64,000 nt of DNA, from the NCBI GenBank assembly GCA_024138025.1, contig JAMXBD010000581.1, forward strand, positions 124,001 through 188,000, given 5' to 3'. A program made the translations under genes and the position numbers. Source of the DNA: Combretum micranthum (Eukaryota; Streptophyta; Magnoliopsida; Myrtales; Combretaceae). The notes under the pieces are model-generated. The model worked only from the letters and a program-made list of their open reading frames with translations, made no database searches and was not told where the DNA came from. How positions within the stretch are numbered: position 1 is the stretch's first letter; each line of letters begins with the position of its first letter. Positions 37,194 through 48,401 of the stretch are shown here, piece by piece.

Positions 37194-37715
37194 AACCATA
37201 ATAACCACTATTCGGTTGTAAATTAATATGGACGGCTTAAATAAAAGTAAAAGAAACGTAAACCCGCTATAATATCAATGACTATCACATAGCTCTAATA
37301 AAAGGGAGACATTAGAAAATTTTGATAGGATAGTTTTTGCCTTTTCTTTTATAATAATAACTTATATTGAAAGGAAAAGGCATGCACAGATCTCCAGCAT
37401 ACAAATCACAATGTGCAGTGTGTTACTATGGCTATGAGAACCAACAGCTCCTATCAGGCCTAGAACTACATCACTTAAAATATAATATTTGTATCATTTT
37501 CAAATCAAATAGATACCGAATGATAATGAACATATAAATATAAACGATAAGTTAATAATACAGACAAAAATCCGATAATCCAAAACATATATACACACAC
37601 AGTCTGAGTTTTTGTCCATTCCAAGAAGTTCCAACATAGTATCTTATTCTCACAATATATTATCTCTACACTAAAATAACTGGGGGCCATATGAATCCCC
37701 GAGAACAAAGAAATA
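37194..37715. other. AT-rich DNA 3' of the TPD1-like locus
   Basis: No separate gene was recognised. On the minus strand this is downstream of the TPD1-like locus. Sequence resembling that family's C-terminal SSDIS continues into it from about 37730 in another frame (see 37716-38181). It would include the 3' untranslated region if the locus is transcribed. Confidence 0.4.
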
Positions 37716-38181
37716 TCAGAAGAGAGCACTAAGGAATGTGAAGTTAAATTCAGAATCCCTAGCATAGGTGAAACTGAATTTAGAATTTGGGCTGATCGGC
37801 AATCCGCCGTTGACAAGACATTCATCCCTAAATTTGGATAGGGTGCTAGGGTCCATTATGTTGTCGGATTTAAAGCCCTTACAAGCCAATCTTACTTGTT
37901 GATGGGAACAGGACAATAATTATAAATTGTCACGGTCCATGATGTACGTCCTGCTTGATTCTGGCCACAGTGATTTTATCAAGGGTACATTCGCAATTGG
38001 CTGCCAAAAAAAAAAAAGAAGAACTATGTTATACATATAGTTACTATTGAAATTAAATATATTATATAAGGAAAAGAAAAACAAAAAAAAAAAAAATTAG
38101 GAGACTATGGTCTTGCGATCACACCTTTGTGATCGAAAACAACAAAGGTACTACCCTTAGAAAAATTTGCAATGCTTTCAT
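37716..38181 (-). pseudogene. TPD1-like secreted cysteine-rich protein, frame-broken
   Basis: Resembles TPD1-like small secreted proteins; TPD1 itself is the peptide ligand of the EMS1/EXS receptor kinase in anther tapetum specification. Exon 1 (38181-38125) has ATG in good context (AGCATGA) and encodes MKALQIFLRVVPLLFSITK, a signal-peptide-like segment, ending AAG|GTGTGA. A 124-bp intron (38124-38001) ends in a T tract plus GGCAG. Exon 2 starts with Cys-Glu-Cys-Thr-Leu-Asp (37995-37978). It then shows VTIYNYC in a second frame (37933-37913), and a third, longer frame (37910-37719) with CSHQQVRLACKGF, DPSTLSK, DECLVNGG and FSFTYARD, matching the family's cysteine pattern. Two changes in exon 2 look like one-base losses; the exon 1/exon 2 phase does not agree; and the last conserved segment (SSDIS) has slipped frame. 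It is either a recent pseudogene or an active gene damaged by sequence errors. Confidence 0.7.
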
Positions 38182-38254
38182 GCTGAGCTTTACGTTCGCT
38201 GTGCGAGGGTTCTCCGTTCTAGGCCTTGCTATCTAGATTTTCCGGAGAACTCAA

Positions 38255-38264
38255 TTTATATATA
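38255..38264 (-). promoter_or_regulatory. TATA box of the TPD1-like locus
   Basis: On the minus strand TATATATAAA lies about 75 bp upstream of the ATG at 38181. Its spacing suits a leader of roughly 40-45 nt. Together with the signal peptide and splice sites it supports a genuine gene origin. Confidence 0.5.
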
Positions 38265-40578
38265 CTGGGTATCGGATCTATGTATGTTAAATATCCGTAA
38301 TAATGGGAAGAAATAGAAGTTTTCAATAAAGAATATTATATGCTTAATGCTTGATATGGACTCCAATCTATCTTTTTAAATTTTTACTAGCCAAAACTGT
38401 TGAAATTTTAGTCTTTAAAAAAAAGCAAAATAAAATAAACTATTGCAGAAATTGCTAATTGTTTTTATTAATTGCTTAACTAATGTAATCGATATGCCTT
38501 TAAATAAGCTTCCACAAGAGATAAGAGTTTATCCTAAAATCTTAATAAGATAAGGATAAAAATAACTTAATATAATCACTAAATAAAAAAAATAAAAACT
38601 ATTATCGACTAAAATATCAAAACAAATTTTTTGAACATATAGAAATAACCAACATAAGATATATCCACTACTTTTAAATCACTGTCTAACAAAAACAAAA
38701 TTAGTCTACAAATATTATAATATCAAATGTGCAGAATTATTTTCTGAGAAATAATCACGTGAATAATACTTTACCACATATGTAAGATTCTCTCTATAAA
38801 TTACCTTATTTATTTATTTTTCTTTGTTAATAAAGAAAAAGGAAGAAAATGACTTGTTGGTTGAGACTTATAGCTTTGATGTGTTTGTACTTCAATGATT
38901 TTCTTTGCTCATATACAAGATTTTATCGCAATGCATTACAACAAATAAGGCAGCCAGTCAAAGGAGTTAATAAAGGAAGACAATAAAATTGAATACATTG
39001 ATTAATAAAAAATCCTTTATTTATGTTAATCTATCAAATATAAGTAAATAAGATATTAGGAGGAAGGAGATGCAGAAAGAAGAAGATATCTTATGTATAA
39101 ATTATGTATTTATAGTTCATAAATTATGTATATATTTGTTATACATGTTATATTATAGATTTCATGCATTTTTTTTTTTTTTTTACAGATCCTACAAATC
39201 TCTAAATTTCAGAAAAGGTGCAATTGTTTTTTTTTTTTTTTTGCAAAAAAGAAATCTAGTTTTGAAGAAGCTTATCAAAAGTTTAATGAACAAAAGGACG
39301 AAGATTCGATTCCCTTCCTATGTTAAAATGGTAAAAAAAAACAGCACGTTCGCATAAAAAAAGGCAAGTGATTTTAGGAATTAATATATAAAGTTGTTTT
39401 GGTTTATGGGGGAAGCTACATGGAATGAGATCTACTAAAATACCATGGCAAGAAAAGTTACTAAAGATTTTTCTTTTCTTTTGTAATTTTTATATATATT
39501 AAATAACTATAATAGTAAACGTCTCTAGCGTTGTTTATAAAAAATATACAAATACAAATTATATAAAAAAATACCAAATTAATATCGCTATGTCGCATAT
39601 GGAGTAGGGATCAAATATTTATACTTGAATCGCGTATCCAAAGCAAGATATGTGACCTAGGTAATAAAACTTTTAGGAGTGTGTGTATCGTACACAAGTT
39701 TCGGCCCTAATCGCATATTCAACGAGTGTTACATGTACATTTACATGTGTATCGCTCATTGGACATGCGATATAGGTCTAAGGTGCATCGCACATCCAAC
39801 ATGCAATACATATGTAATTTAAAAGAAAAAACTGTATTGCACATTAAAGATGCAATACAATAACACTATATATTGTTGTAATTATACTTCCACAATTTGG
39901 TTTTGTAAAATTTTTTCTTTTTTAGCGTGAGATACTAAAAGGAACAAAAAGACACATTTATATTAGGAAATCTTCTATGAAAAAAGAAATGAATTAAAAC
40001 ATATTAAGGTGACTTCAACGTATAACTACCAGAGATTCGGCAATATATATATATATAATTACTAAAGGTTTTGAATTTTTTTTTCCTTTTATTTTCTTTC
40101 TAGCTTTCAACTTTGACTAAATTCCTTCAATGAGGGAAACTCTTATCAAAGAATAAAATTACTTGCTTTAAAAAATCAAGTTAATAAAAATACACAAATG
40201 TAATAAGCTAAATAACTATATGTGTGTGTGTGTGTTATGGTCTAAAAAAATGTATCTTGCCAAATTAAACGTGCTGAAAAAAACAAAAGGAAATGTAATT
40301 TTAAAAAAAAAAAAGTCAGTAATAGACAAGACATAAATAAATTGTGATATGAAGTAGCATAATCAATGAAAAGAGATGGTAAAGTGGAATAATTAGAGCA
40401 CTTGAAATCCCAAGAACAAATCAACTATATGACATAAACTAAAACGAAACAAAATATTACATTTTGTACATATAATATTTGACAACAAACCTCTTATTAA
40501 TTGAGGATTGTTACGAAAAGAGCTAATAAAAAGTAATAGTTCCACTAAATAAAGTTCAAATGAAAGTGTTAGTACATG
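38265..40578. other. Intergenic AT-rich DNA
   Basis: Apart from the palindromic repeat array at 39582-39860, I see no gene or named element. Long T/A runs occur at 39170-39185 and 39227-39241, and a short (TG)n tract near 40222-40235. The open frame at 39070-39357 is A/T low-complexity and not convincing. Confidence 0.5.
39582..39860. repeat. Degenerate array of small palindromic units (TCGCA/TGCGA)
   Basis: At least five units built on ATCGCAYATYCAA...TGCGATAC recur at irregular 30-60 bp spacing (near 39629, 39709, 39749, 39786 and 39834). The last two are near-perfect small inverted repeats, such as TATTGCA...TGCAATA. The patch is less AT-rich than its surroundings. Confidence 0.6.
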
Positions 40579-40583
40579 TATAA

Positions 40584-42430
40584 TGTAATATCCTAAACTG
40601 AAGACGTTATAGGTCCATCACGTGTCCTCACTGGAGATGGACATGCTAAGGCTATAATTGCATTAAACACAAATAACATAAAACATCTTCCATAGCTCAC
40701 ATATAAGGATACCTCAAAATTTTTGTATCATAACAAAACATCATAGTAATTAGGTTGGCTTAAATCAAGCGCCAACATATAATTCATCTTAAAAAAAAAC
40801 TTTAAACATCATAAAACATATAAACAAAAGTCAAACTCCAATAGTTATCGTAAGCTCTTCAACTTTTAGTATCCTCAACACTTGATTTCTAACAGTTAAT
40901 AGGAAAGTCAGGCCTACTATTGTCCTCCCAATAGTTTACATAAATATCATATCTAGATAGATCGAACACTATGAGATCATCACTTGTTCCTGAAAAAAAA
41001 AAAAAAAAAACTAAAAGAGTGAGCACAAAAGCTAATACGTCATACCACAAACAAATATGCATGAACAAGCATCATATGAATTTCACATGCAATCGAATAA
41101 TATATGCAATAACCACGGGTTATTATCTTTAATTAGCCAAGCAAACGACACGGTTTAAACAATTTGCAACCAGTCCTAAACCTCGAGTAACTCATGACTC
41201 CGTAAAAACAATTTTATATACAAAATACTTTGATACATATATATTGATGTTGGCTACTTCCCACACACCTTGGGTATCGTACTCATACCACTCATAGACT
41301 ACCGGAACCATCTCTGTGTACGACTTCACTCGAGACAACTACACACATATATCATCAGGGTGCCATCTTAGTAGAAACGGTACTCCCAATCTAGTAAACC
41401 CTGCCAAAGACAAGCAACAAAATCAATTAAAATCGGATACTATTATGTCAATTTGCAAATACTAACCCTACAATCATAAATAACAAGCAAGGTAAGGTTA
41501 TACCTGGAATAACTCTAGGAACAGAAACCCTAACTTCACAAAAACATCTGCATCATCAAATACTCATTCAAAAAATGTTTTCACAAAATAATCATAAGTC
41601 TATTATCATCTAAATCATAACCTAAAAATTACTACAAATCTTAGATTCATCATACCTTTCTACTATTGATTGTAAACTTATAGAATCTCCAAGAGAGCAG
41701 AGCTTCTCTAAAAAATCCTTCAAAAACTATAACTCCCTTCAATAACAATCAAGCAACTCAAAAAGATCACACTTTTAGATCACTAAAAGAATAGAAAAGA
41801 TTCAAGTTACCTATTTCTTCATTATTCTTCCCTCATTCATTGCAAACGTGAAATCTTCAACAAGAAACTTATGGGTTTTTTTCCCCAAAATTCCTCCAAA
41901 TTAACTCCTTTCAAAATCAAAAGAAAACTTTAGGAAGAGATCATCCCTTTAGATTGTTAAAGAATTGAAAAACCAACTTATCGAGTTCTTGAATCTTGAT
42001 CTCTCTTGATGCACAGATCAAGATTAAAGAGGTTTTTTTGGGTTTTTTGTTACTCAGTAATAGTTTTGGAGAAAAAGGAAGAAGCTAAAATTATAAAGAG
42101 AACTTGGAAACCTTTCAAAACCCGTATCTGTATAATAGAACAAAGGCCGGCGGCCTAGTATATAAGCCGGCAACCTAAATCTTAGGAGATGAAACTGTTA
42201 CCATGATGGTTGGTACCAATGCCAGCAGCGTGCAGGTTATGGCCGGTGACATAAATGCTAAGGTTGGCAGCCTAGAAGGTGATGTATAGTTGCGTCTTCT
42301 TGTCTTCAATCATGTGCCTGCTATTTAACATAACATATAGATACATATAAAAGTGAACCATAAAATCCTCTTATTTATCAACAAATGACACTTTTGCCCT
42401 TCATTGTAATTTATTTATCTTTATATTATA
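40584..42430 (-). mobile_element. 3' LTR of the gypsy element
   Basis: Starts TGTAATATCC and ends TTATATTATA (the expected CA end is mutated to TA). It matches the split LTR at 47229-54017 and the solo LTR at 15932-17720. Near 42140-42285 it contains a GC-rich patch of GGCCGGCGGCCTA-type repeats that is also present at the same relative place in the other two copies (17430-17560 and about 53770-53880). Confidence 0.9.
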
Positions 42431-42448
42431 TCTCTTCCCCTCCTCCCC
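42431..42448 (-). promoter_or_regulatory. Polypurine tract of the gypsy element
   Basis: On the minus strand this is an unbroken run of G and A directly abutting the 3' LTR, the expected primer for plus-strand DNA synthesis. Confidence 0.8.
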
Positions 42449-43009
42449 TAAAGAAAAATTGAAAGCTTACCATAATCATTAAAAAGCTTGGATACTTTGT
42501 CCTCCTCTTCTCTTCTAGCTTCCATGTAGCTTTTTGTTTAGATTGATTCGTCTATTGCACATTCACTATTTGATCACTTGCCTTCTCAAAATATGCTCTT
42601 TGGTGTCAACAATCCTTACTAGCTTTTCAACTATGGAGAGATTCGGTTATACTTCCAATGGTTCCAATGCTACTATTTGCTCAGGATCTTTCACATACTT
42701 TCTCAACATCGATGCATGGAACATATTGTGTACTCTATCCAAACTATGCAGTAAAGCCAATCCATAAGCCATCGCCTATCCTTTCCAAGACTTCATAAGG
42801 TCCCACATACCTGAGATTTAACCTTCCCCTTAAACCAAACCTAACAATACCATTGGTTGGTCAGATCTTAAGCAGGACATGTTCTCCTACTTGAAACTCC
42901 AAAGGTCTCGGCTTTGAGCTGTTTGCAACTTTTGTCTGATCATTTTGACCTTATCAGTAGCATCTTGTAGCAGCTCTAGTCCCAAAATCTGTCTGTCAGT
43001 AACTTCATC

Positions 43010-43435
43010 CTAATGAATCCGAAACTTATGTTTTTTTCCATGTAAAGCTTCATAAGGTGGTATCCCAAGATACGCCTGATAGTTGTTATTACATGCAAAC
43101 TCCACTAATAGAAAGAGCTCATCCCAATTACCCTTAAAATCTAAAGCACAGGCTCTTAACATGTCTTCCAGAACCTGGATGGTCCGTTCAGATTGTCCAT
43201 CTATCTGAGAATGATAGGCAATACTAAAAACCACTTTAGTACCTAAAGCTTTATGCAGGCTTTCCCAGAACCTTCCAGCAAATCTAGTATCTATGTTTGA
43301 TACAATGGTCACAGGTATTTCATGCAACCTCACTCTTTCCTTGATATACAACTTTCCTAATTGCTCCAATTGGTATCTGTTTTTAATCGTAATAAAGCAT
43401 GCTACCTTTGTAAGCTTGTCCACAATTACACACAT
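43010..43435 (-). pseudogene. Gypsy integrase catalytic core
   Basis: An open stretch of 141 codons reads VIVDKLTKVACF, then IVSNIDTRFAGRFW, FSIAYHSQIDGQSERTIQ and LVEFACNNNYQ...PYEALHGKK, collinear with chromovirus integrase. The family's SDRD (second catalytic Asp) reads SNID here, so a metal-binding residue is Asn; the Glu of GQSERT is kept. The segment lacks the first catalytic Asp, which lies across a frame break upstream, and the C-terminal GPY/F domain to the left (42431-43009) is scrambled. Not functional. Confidence 0.9.
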
Positions 43436-43456
43436 AGAATCAAACTTTTCTCTTAG

Positions 43457-43857
43457 TTATAAGTTGTAATAAAATCCATGATTATGTGCTCCCACTTCCA
43501 CTGAGGTATAGGTAAAGAGCTTTAATTCGCTTGCTGGTCTCCTGTGCTCAGTATTATTCAACGAGCAAGTGTAGCCCTTTGATGCATACTCTGCAATTTC
43601 TTTCTTCATGTTATTCCACCAATACAACTTCTTTAGATAATGATACATATTATTGCCTCTCAAATGGATAAAATAACTAGATAATGTGTCTGTTTTAGTA
43701 ACTCCTTCTTAAGCTCTTCTTGATCTAATACACATAACCTTCCTTTATATCTCATAACACCTTCTGCATCAATATGAAACTCAGTTGCTATACCTACGTC
43801 CATTCTCTTCTTAATCTCTTGTATACTTGGATCATTCACATGTGCTACTTTGATCAT
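43457..43857 (-). pseudogene. Gypsy integrase N-terminal zinc-binding region
   Basis: Two overlapping pieces in different frames. One (43660-43857) resembles the linker after RNase H (DAEGVMRYKGRLCVLD). The other (43457-43663) shows the H2C2 region MYHYLKKLYWWNNMKKEIAEYASKGYTCSLNNTEHRRPA, with the conserved YWW. The first Cys of the expected pair has become Gly-Tyr. A frame change near 43660 separates the halves. Confidence 0.8.
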
Positions 43858-43989
43858 TTCTATAATAGTAGGCTAAATCTGCAAGTTTGTCAGTCTTGCA
43901 CTTACTTGTCTGGTCACTATCTCTAACTCCAACTTTCTCATAGCATCTATCAAATGACATTCAGAGGTGATCAAAGTTGCTAGATTCTC

Positions 43990-44560
43990 AACTCGTTTTC
44001 TACTAAAGGCATCTACTACTACATTTTCCTTTCCAGGATGGTGTTAAATGTCCACACCATAATCCTTGATAAGCTCCAACCATCTCCTTTATCTCATAGT
44101 CAGCTCTCTCTAGATAAGGATGTACTTCAAACTTTTGTGATTCGTATATATTTTCCATCTTTCTCCATATAGATAGTGCCTCCATAGCTTTAAGGCATGA
44201 ACCACTGCTGTCAATTCCAAATCAAGTATAGGATAATTCTTTTCATAGGGCTTTAGCTATTTAAAAGCATATGCTATCACCCTACCTCCTTGCATCAACA
44301 CACAACCTAGTCCTTGTATAGAGACATCGCTATAAATAGTATACTTCTCACCACTCACTGGCAAAGCTAACACTGGCATAGATACCAGCTTTTTCTTCAA
44401 CTGCTGGAAGCTGTTATCACAGTTTTGATCCAAACATACTTTACTCCTTTTTGTATCATCCTGGTTAAAGGACTTGTAATCTTGGAAAAATCCTCCACAA
44501 ATCTTTTGTAATATCCTACCATTCCTATAAAACTTCTAATTTCTGATGCACTTTTAGGAG
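43990..44560 (-). pseudogene. Gypsy RNase H and connection region, heavily broken
   Basis: Read in fragments on the minus strand, this lies between reverse transcriptase and integrase. Words such as LYREKDGKYI-like, AIVVHALKAWRHYLYG-like and QELKKKLVSMPVLALPV-like can be made out across several frames. The only longer open piece (44003-44185) is partly shadow. It is assigned by position and these remnants. Confidence 0.6.
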
Positions 44561-44564
44561 TTGA

Positions 44565-44870
44565 TCATTCAACCACTGCCTTCACTTTCTTAGGATCCAC
44601 TACTATTCCATTTCCATCAATAACATGCCACAAGAAAGATATTTGCTCTAACAAGAACTCACACTTCATGAACTTAGCATACAACTTCTCATCTTGTAAT
44701 CTGTTCAGAACTAACCTCAGATGTTCTTTACGTTCTTCTTTGGTTTTAAAGTACACCAAAATATCATCTATAAAGACCACTACAAAATGATCTAAATAAT
44801 CTCTAAAGACTCTGTTCATATGGTCCATAAAAATAGATGGTGCATTTATGCGACCAAACAGCATGAGCAC
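44565..44870 (-). pseudogene. Gypsy reverse transcriptase palm
   Basis: 101 open codons contain [18 protein letters not shown], then the catalytic [12 protein letters not shown] (YxDD equivalent FIDD, both Asp kept), followed by [23 protein letters not shown] and the DPKKVKAV thumb segment. The sequence breaks at both ends. Confidence 0.92.
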
Positions 44871-45119
44871 AAACTCATAATGCTCGTATCCGGTCCTAAA
44901 GGTTGTCTTCTGAATGTCCTTTGCTCTAACCCTCAGCTGATGATATCTTAATCAAAGATTAATCTTTGAAAATACTTTTGCTCCTACCAACTGGTCAAAT
45001 AGATCATTTATTCTTGGCAGAGGATACTTATTCTTGACAATTACTTGGTTCAACTCTTTATAGTCTATATAGCCTCATGTTGCCATCCTTTTCTTCACAA
45101 ACAATAGAACTAGAACTGC

Positions 45120-45341
45120 CTAGAGTGATACACTGGCTTTGATAAATTTCTTCTTGAGCAAATCTTCTAATTGAACCTTTAGCTCTGTAAGTTCTGTTAT
45201 AGTCATACGATATGGTGTCTTAGATATAGGCAATGTACCTAGCACCAAATCAATATAGAATTCTACTTCTCTCTGGTGGCAATCTTGGTAAATCTTCAGG
45301 AAAAACATCCGGGTATTCACATACAACTGGTATCCGTGCAA
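45120..45341 (-). pseudogene. Gypsy reverse transcriptase N-terminal fragment
   Basis: [23 protein letters not shown] corresponds to the VxFxIDLxPGTxPISxxPYRM signature at the start of gypsy reverse transcriptase, followed by a [16 protein letters not shown] segment. It is collinear with the palm fragment at 44565-44870, with frame breaks between. Confidence 0.88.
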
Positions 45342-45406
45342 GATTTATCTTTTGTTCACTTTCTATCATCATAGCTGCCATTACTAAAGCTAATCTTCCC
45401 CATAAC

Positions 45407-45975
45407 TCATATGTAGGTAGAGCTAGAGGTCTTTATACTTTCAAGATTGTGTATGAATTGGTCTCCATCTAGTAGACTAAACTCCATTACCAGATTATGA
45501 TAATCAATCACAGTATGATACTTTACTAACCAATCTACTCCCAAAATTATATCTAAGTGTACCATGTCTAAGACTACTAGATCTGCAAGTAGATGTCTAC
45601 CCTCTATCTCTATATCCACATTTCTACAAATCATGTCAGCAAAGTTCCATTCCCCAAAGGTGTGTTTATAAACAAGCATTCAGACATACATTCAACACGC
45701 ACACCACATATAGATACAAATGACTCAGAGATGTATGAAAAACTTACACTAGTATCAAAGAGAACATAAGCACTATGCAAGAGTATAGAAAGCATACCTG
45801 TAATAGTATCCACACTAGATGTATCCCTGTACTGGAGGGCATAAAATTTAGCTTGTGCTCTTTGTCCTTGACCACCTTGAGATCGACTTATTTGAACCCT
45901 TGGAACTATTTGTCTTCTAAGCTCCTTACATTCTATGGCCCTGTGTCCACGTTGCCCACATTTAAAACAAAACAC
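45407..45975 (-). pseudogene. Gypsy zinc knuckle and aspartic protease
   Basis: The upstream piece (45631-45975) starts with the nucleocapsid knuckle CFKCGQRGHRAIEC (CX2CX4HX4C intact), a basic Gln/Gly-rich stretch, then the protease start YVLFDTSVSFSYIS, where the catalytic DTG/DSG triad reads DTS. The other frame (45407-45679) continues the protease with DIILGVDWLVKYHTVIDYHN. A frame break near 45650 separates them. Confidence 0.88.
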
Positions 45976-46415
45976 CTATGGAATAGTTTTCTCTATGCAG
46001 AATATGTGGCTATTCCTAACATTGCTATATGAAAAACAAGCATTCTTAGGTCATTTACAATCTTTAATATTAGGGGGTCCATGGCACCTGATACATTTTC
46101 TCTCAGTACCCTAAACTACTGATCTAACCTAATGAGTGATAGGCTTCTTCCCTCTATCTTGGGTAAGAACACTAGTATCTGGTCTCTTTCCTAAATATAC
46201 TGACTTCTCTGAGTCTCATGACCTTTTATCTTATTCAAGTTTTACTCAACTATCTTTGCTTTGTTGACCATAGCTGAGTAATTGGTCAAATCCATCAGGT
46301 TTACATGGTGCTGAATCTCAAGATCCAACCTCGTGATAATCCTGCTCACCTTAGCATCCTCATACTTCTCAACAATTATTCTATCCTACTATAGAGTATA
46401 GTACTCTTGCAACAT

Positions 46416-46754
46416 CTATTGTTTAACATTTTCATGGAAAAACTCCCTATAGAAAGCCTGTTGGAATCTATCCCAGGTAATCACTCCAGCTATATGTCTC
46501 TTGGTGTTCAACCACCAATTGTTTACTCTCCCAACCAATAAATAGGAAACATACTTCACCTTCTTATTCTCAGGGATATATAAGGCAACAAAAGTTTTCT
46601 CTACCTCTTCCATCCATAATTGAGCATCAAGAGGCCTCCTAGGCTTTGGCTCAAACTTGTATACTAAATCTACAAACTTGTTCAAACTCAACACATCAGC
46701 ATGTCTGTACCATTTCCACCATTTCCATTTTGTCACTATGTCTCCTATCTCCAA
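46416..46754 (-). pseudogene. Gypsy gag (capsid) fragment
   Basis: PRRPLDAQLWMEEVEKTFVAL..., VKYVSYLLVGRVNNWW and TWDRFQQAFYREFFHENV are typical of the retrotransposon gag capsid region. The element's proteins decay on both sides: 45980-46415 holds scrambled gag sequence, and 46755-47209 contains the poor 5' part of gag and leader. Confidence 0.88.
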
Positions 46755-47209
46755 GCCTCAGTATTAGCTTGTATCACCTGTACATTTGACACATGGTCTG
46801 ATGTTGTTGTGCAACTACCCCTAGAAGAGTGTTCACTGCTTGCATAAGCTGAGCAGCATCAATCAGTACCTATTGACTTACAGGTGGGGGCGGTAGTAGT
46901 AGTAGATCTTGAGGTAACTGATTAAGAGGTAGCTAGTTCAAAGGTGGTTGTCCTCCATTAACTTCTTCCTCACCAGCCTTGGAGGAACTAGAACTAGCAT
47001 CAGGTGCTCTTCTTCTAGGTTGCATTCTAACATAGACAAATACACATAAAACATGAGATAAAAGGTAAAATAGACTTTAAAGGTCAAAACTACTAATTAA
47101 AAGCAATACCAATCTAGATAAGCAACCTCAACTATTTGGCTACCCCACTCACTGTTGCTTACCATCCTAAGGAGTTCATAACTCAAATCTAATAAGATTC
47201 ACAACCTAA

Positions 47210-47221
47210 GCTCTGATATCA
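47210..47221 (-). promoter_or_regulatory. Primer-binding site of the gypsy element
   Basis: On the minus strand TGATATCAGAGC follows the 5' LTR after 7 nt. It differs by one base from TGGTATCAGAGC, the complement of the 3' end of initiator Met-tRNA used by many plant LTR elements. Confidence 0.8.
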
Positions 47222-47228
47222 CTTAAGC

Positions 47229-48107
47229 TATAACGCCCTAAATTGAAAGCGTTATTAGCATACCACGTGTCTTTGTTGGAGATAGACACACTAAGACTAT
47301 AATTTCATTAAACCACAAATTACATAAAACATCTTCCATAGCTCAAATATAAGGGTACTTCAAAATTTTTATATCATGATAAAAATTTCATAGTAACTAA
47401 GTTGGCTTAAATCAAACACCAACATATAATTCATCTTAAAAACAAAAACTTTAAACATGATAAAACATATAAACATAGATCAACTCCAATAGTTATCGTA
47501 AGTTCTTCAACTTTCACTATCCTCAACACTTGATTTCTAATAGTCAGCAGAAAAGTTAGGTCCACTATCGTTCTCCCTATAGTCCACATAGACATCATAT
47601 CTAGATAGATCGAATACTACGGGATCATCACCTGTTCCTAAAAAGAAAAAAAACTAAAAGAGTGAGCATAAAGGCCCAGTATGACATACCATAAACAAAT
47701 GCGCATGAACAACCATCATATAAATTTCACATGCAACCTAATAATATATTAACAACTACAGGTTATTATCTTTGATCAGTTAGGCAAACAATACATTTTA
47801 GAACCATTTGCAACTAGTTATAAACCTCTAGTAACCCATGACTCTATAAAAGCAATTTTATATACAAAATACTTTAATACATATATATTAGTGTTGGGTT
47901 CTCTCCATACACTCTGGGTATTGTACTCGTCCCACTCATAGACTACCAGAACCATCTCTGTGCACGACTCCACTCGGGACAACGACACACACAGATCTGG
48001 GTGCTATCTTAGTAGAAACGGTACTCCCAATCTAATGGACCCAGCTAAAGACAAGAAGCAAAATCAATTAAAAACGGATAATATTATGTCAATTTACAAA
48101 TACTAAG
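47229..48107 (-). mobile_element. 5' LTR of the gypsy element, first part
   Basis: Begins TATAACGCCC (counterpart of TGTAATATCC in the other LTR) and matches 40584-41465 in order up to the copia insertion. The target duplication CTAAG at its right edge (48103-48107) reappears at 53093-53097. Confidence 0.9.
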
Positions 48108-48331
48108 TATAGAAAGGAAGTCAATCCCGAGCATGTTATTAGGAAATTAGTTAATAGATTCTGTTAATATTGTAATTTATCTCTTTCCTTCTTTTGTGGG
48201 ATTCCTAATTAAAAGGAATTCTGTTTCCTTCTTTTGTGGACTGGTATGCTAGCCATCATAGGTTATATATTAGGATGTAAATACTTCATTAAAGAATAGA
48301 ATTTCCAGAATTATTCTCATTAAATCCTACA
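48108..48331 (+). repeat. Copia 5' LTR
   Basis: 224 bp, from TATAGAAAGG to TCCTACA. It contains the 16-bp direct repeat TTTCCTTCTTTTGTGG at 48184-48199 and 48224-48239. Between the copies is a short inverted repeat (ATTCC at 48201, GGAAT at 48215). Confidence 0.96.
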
Positions 48332-48343
48332 TGGTATCAGAGC
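48332..48343 (+). promoter_or_regulatory. Copia primer-binding site
   Basis: TGGTATCAGAGC immediately follows the 5' LTR. It is complementary to the 3' end of plant initiator Met-tRNA. Confidence 0.92.
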
Positions 48344-48401
48344 AGGTTTCTGAACCCTAATACTTCAAAAATTTCTCTCTCCCTCTCGTAGCTCTCTCAT
48401 C

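Noticed and set aside
39070..39357. 95-codon + strand frame
   Set aside because: It is dominated by poly-T and poly-A translations (Phe/Lys runs), with no domain and no ATG context support.
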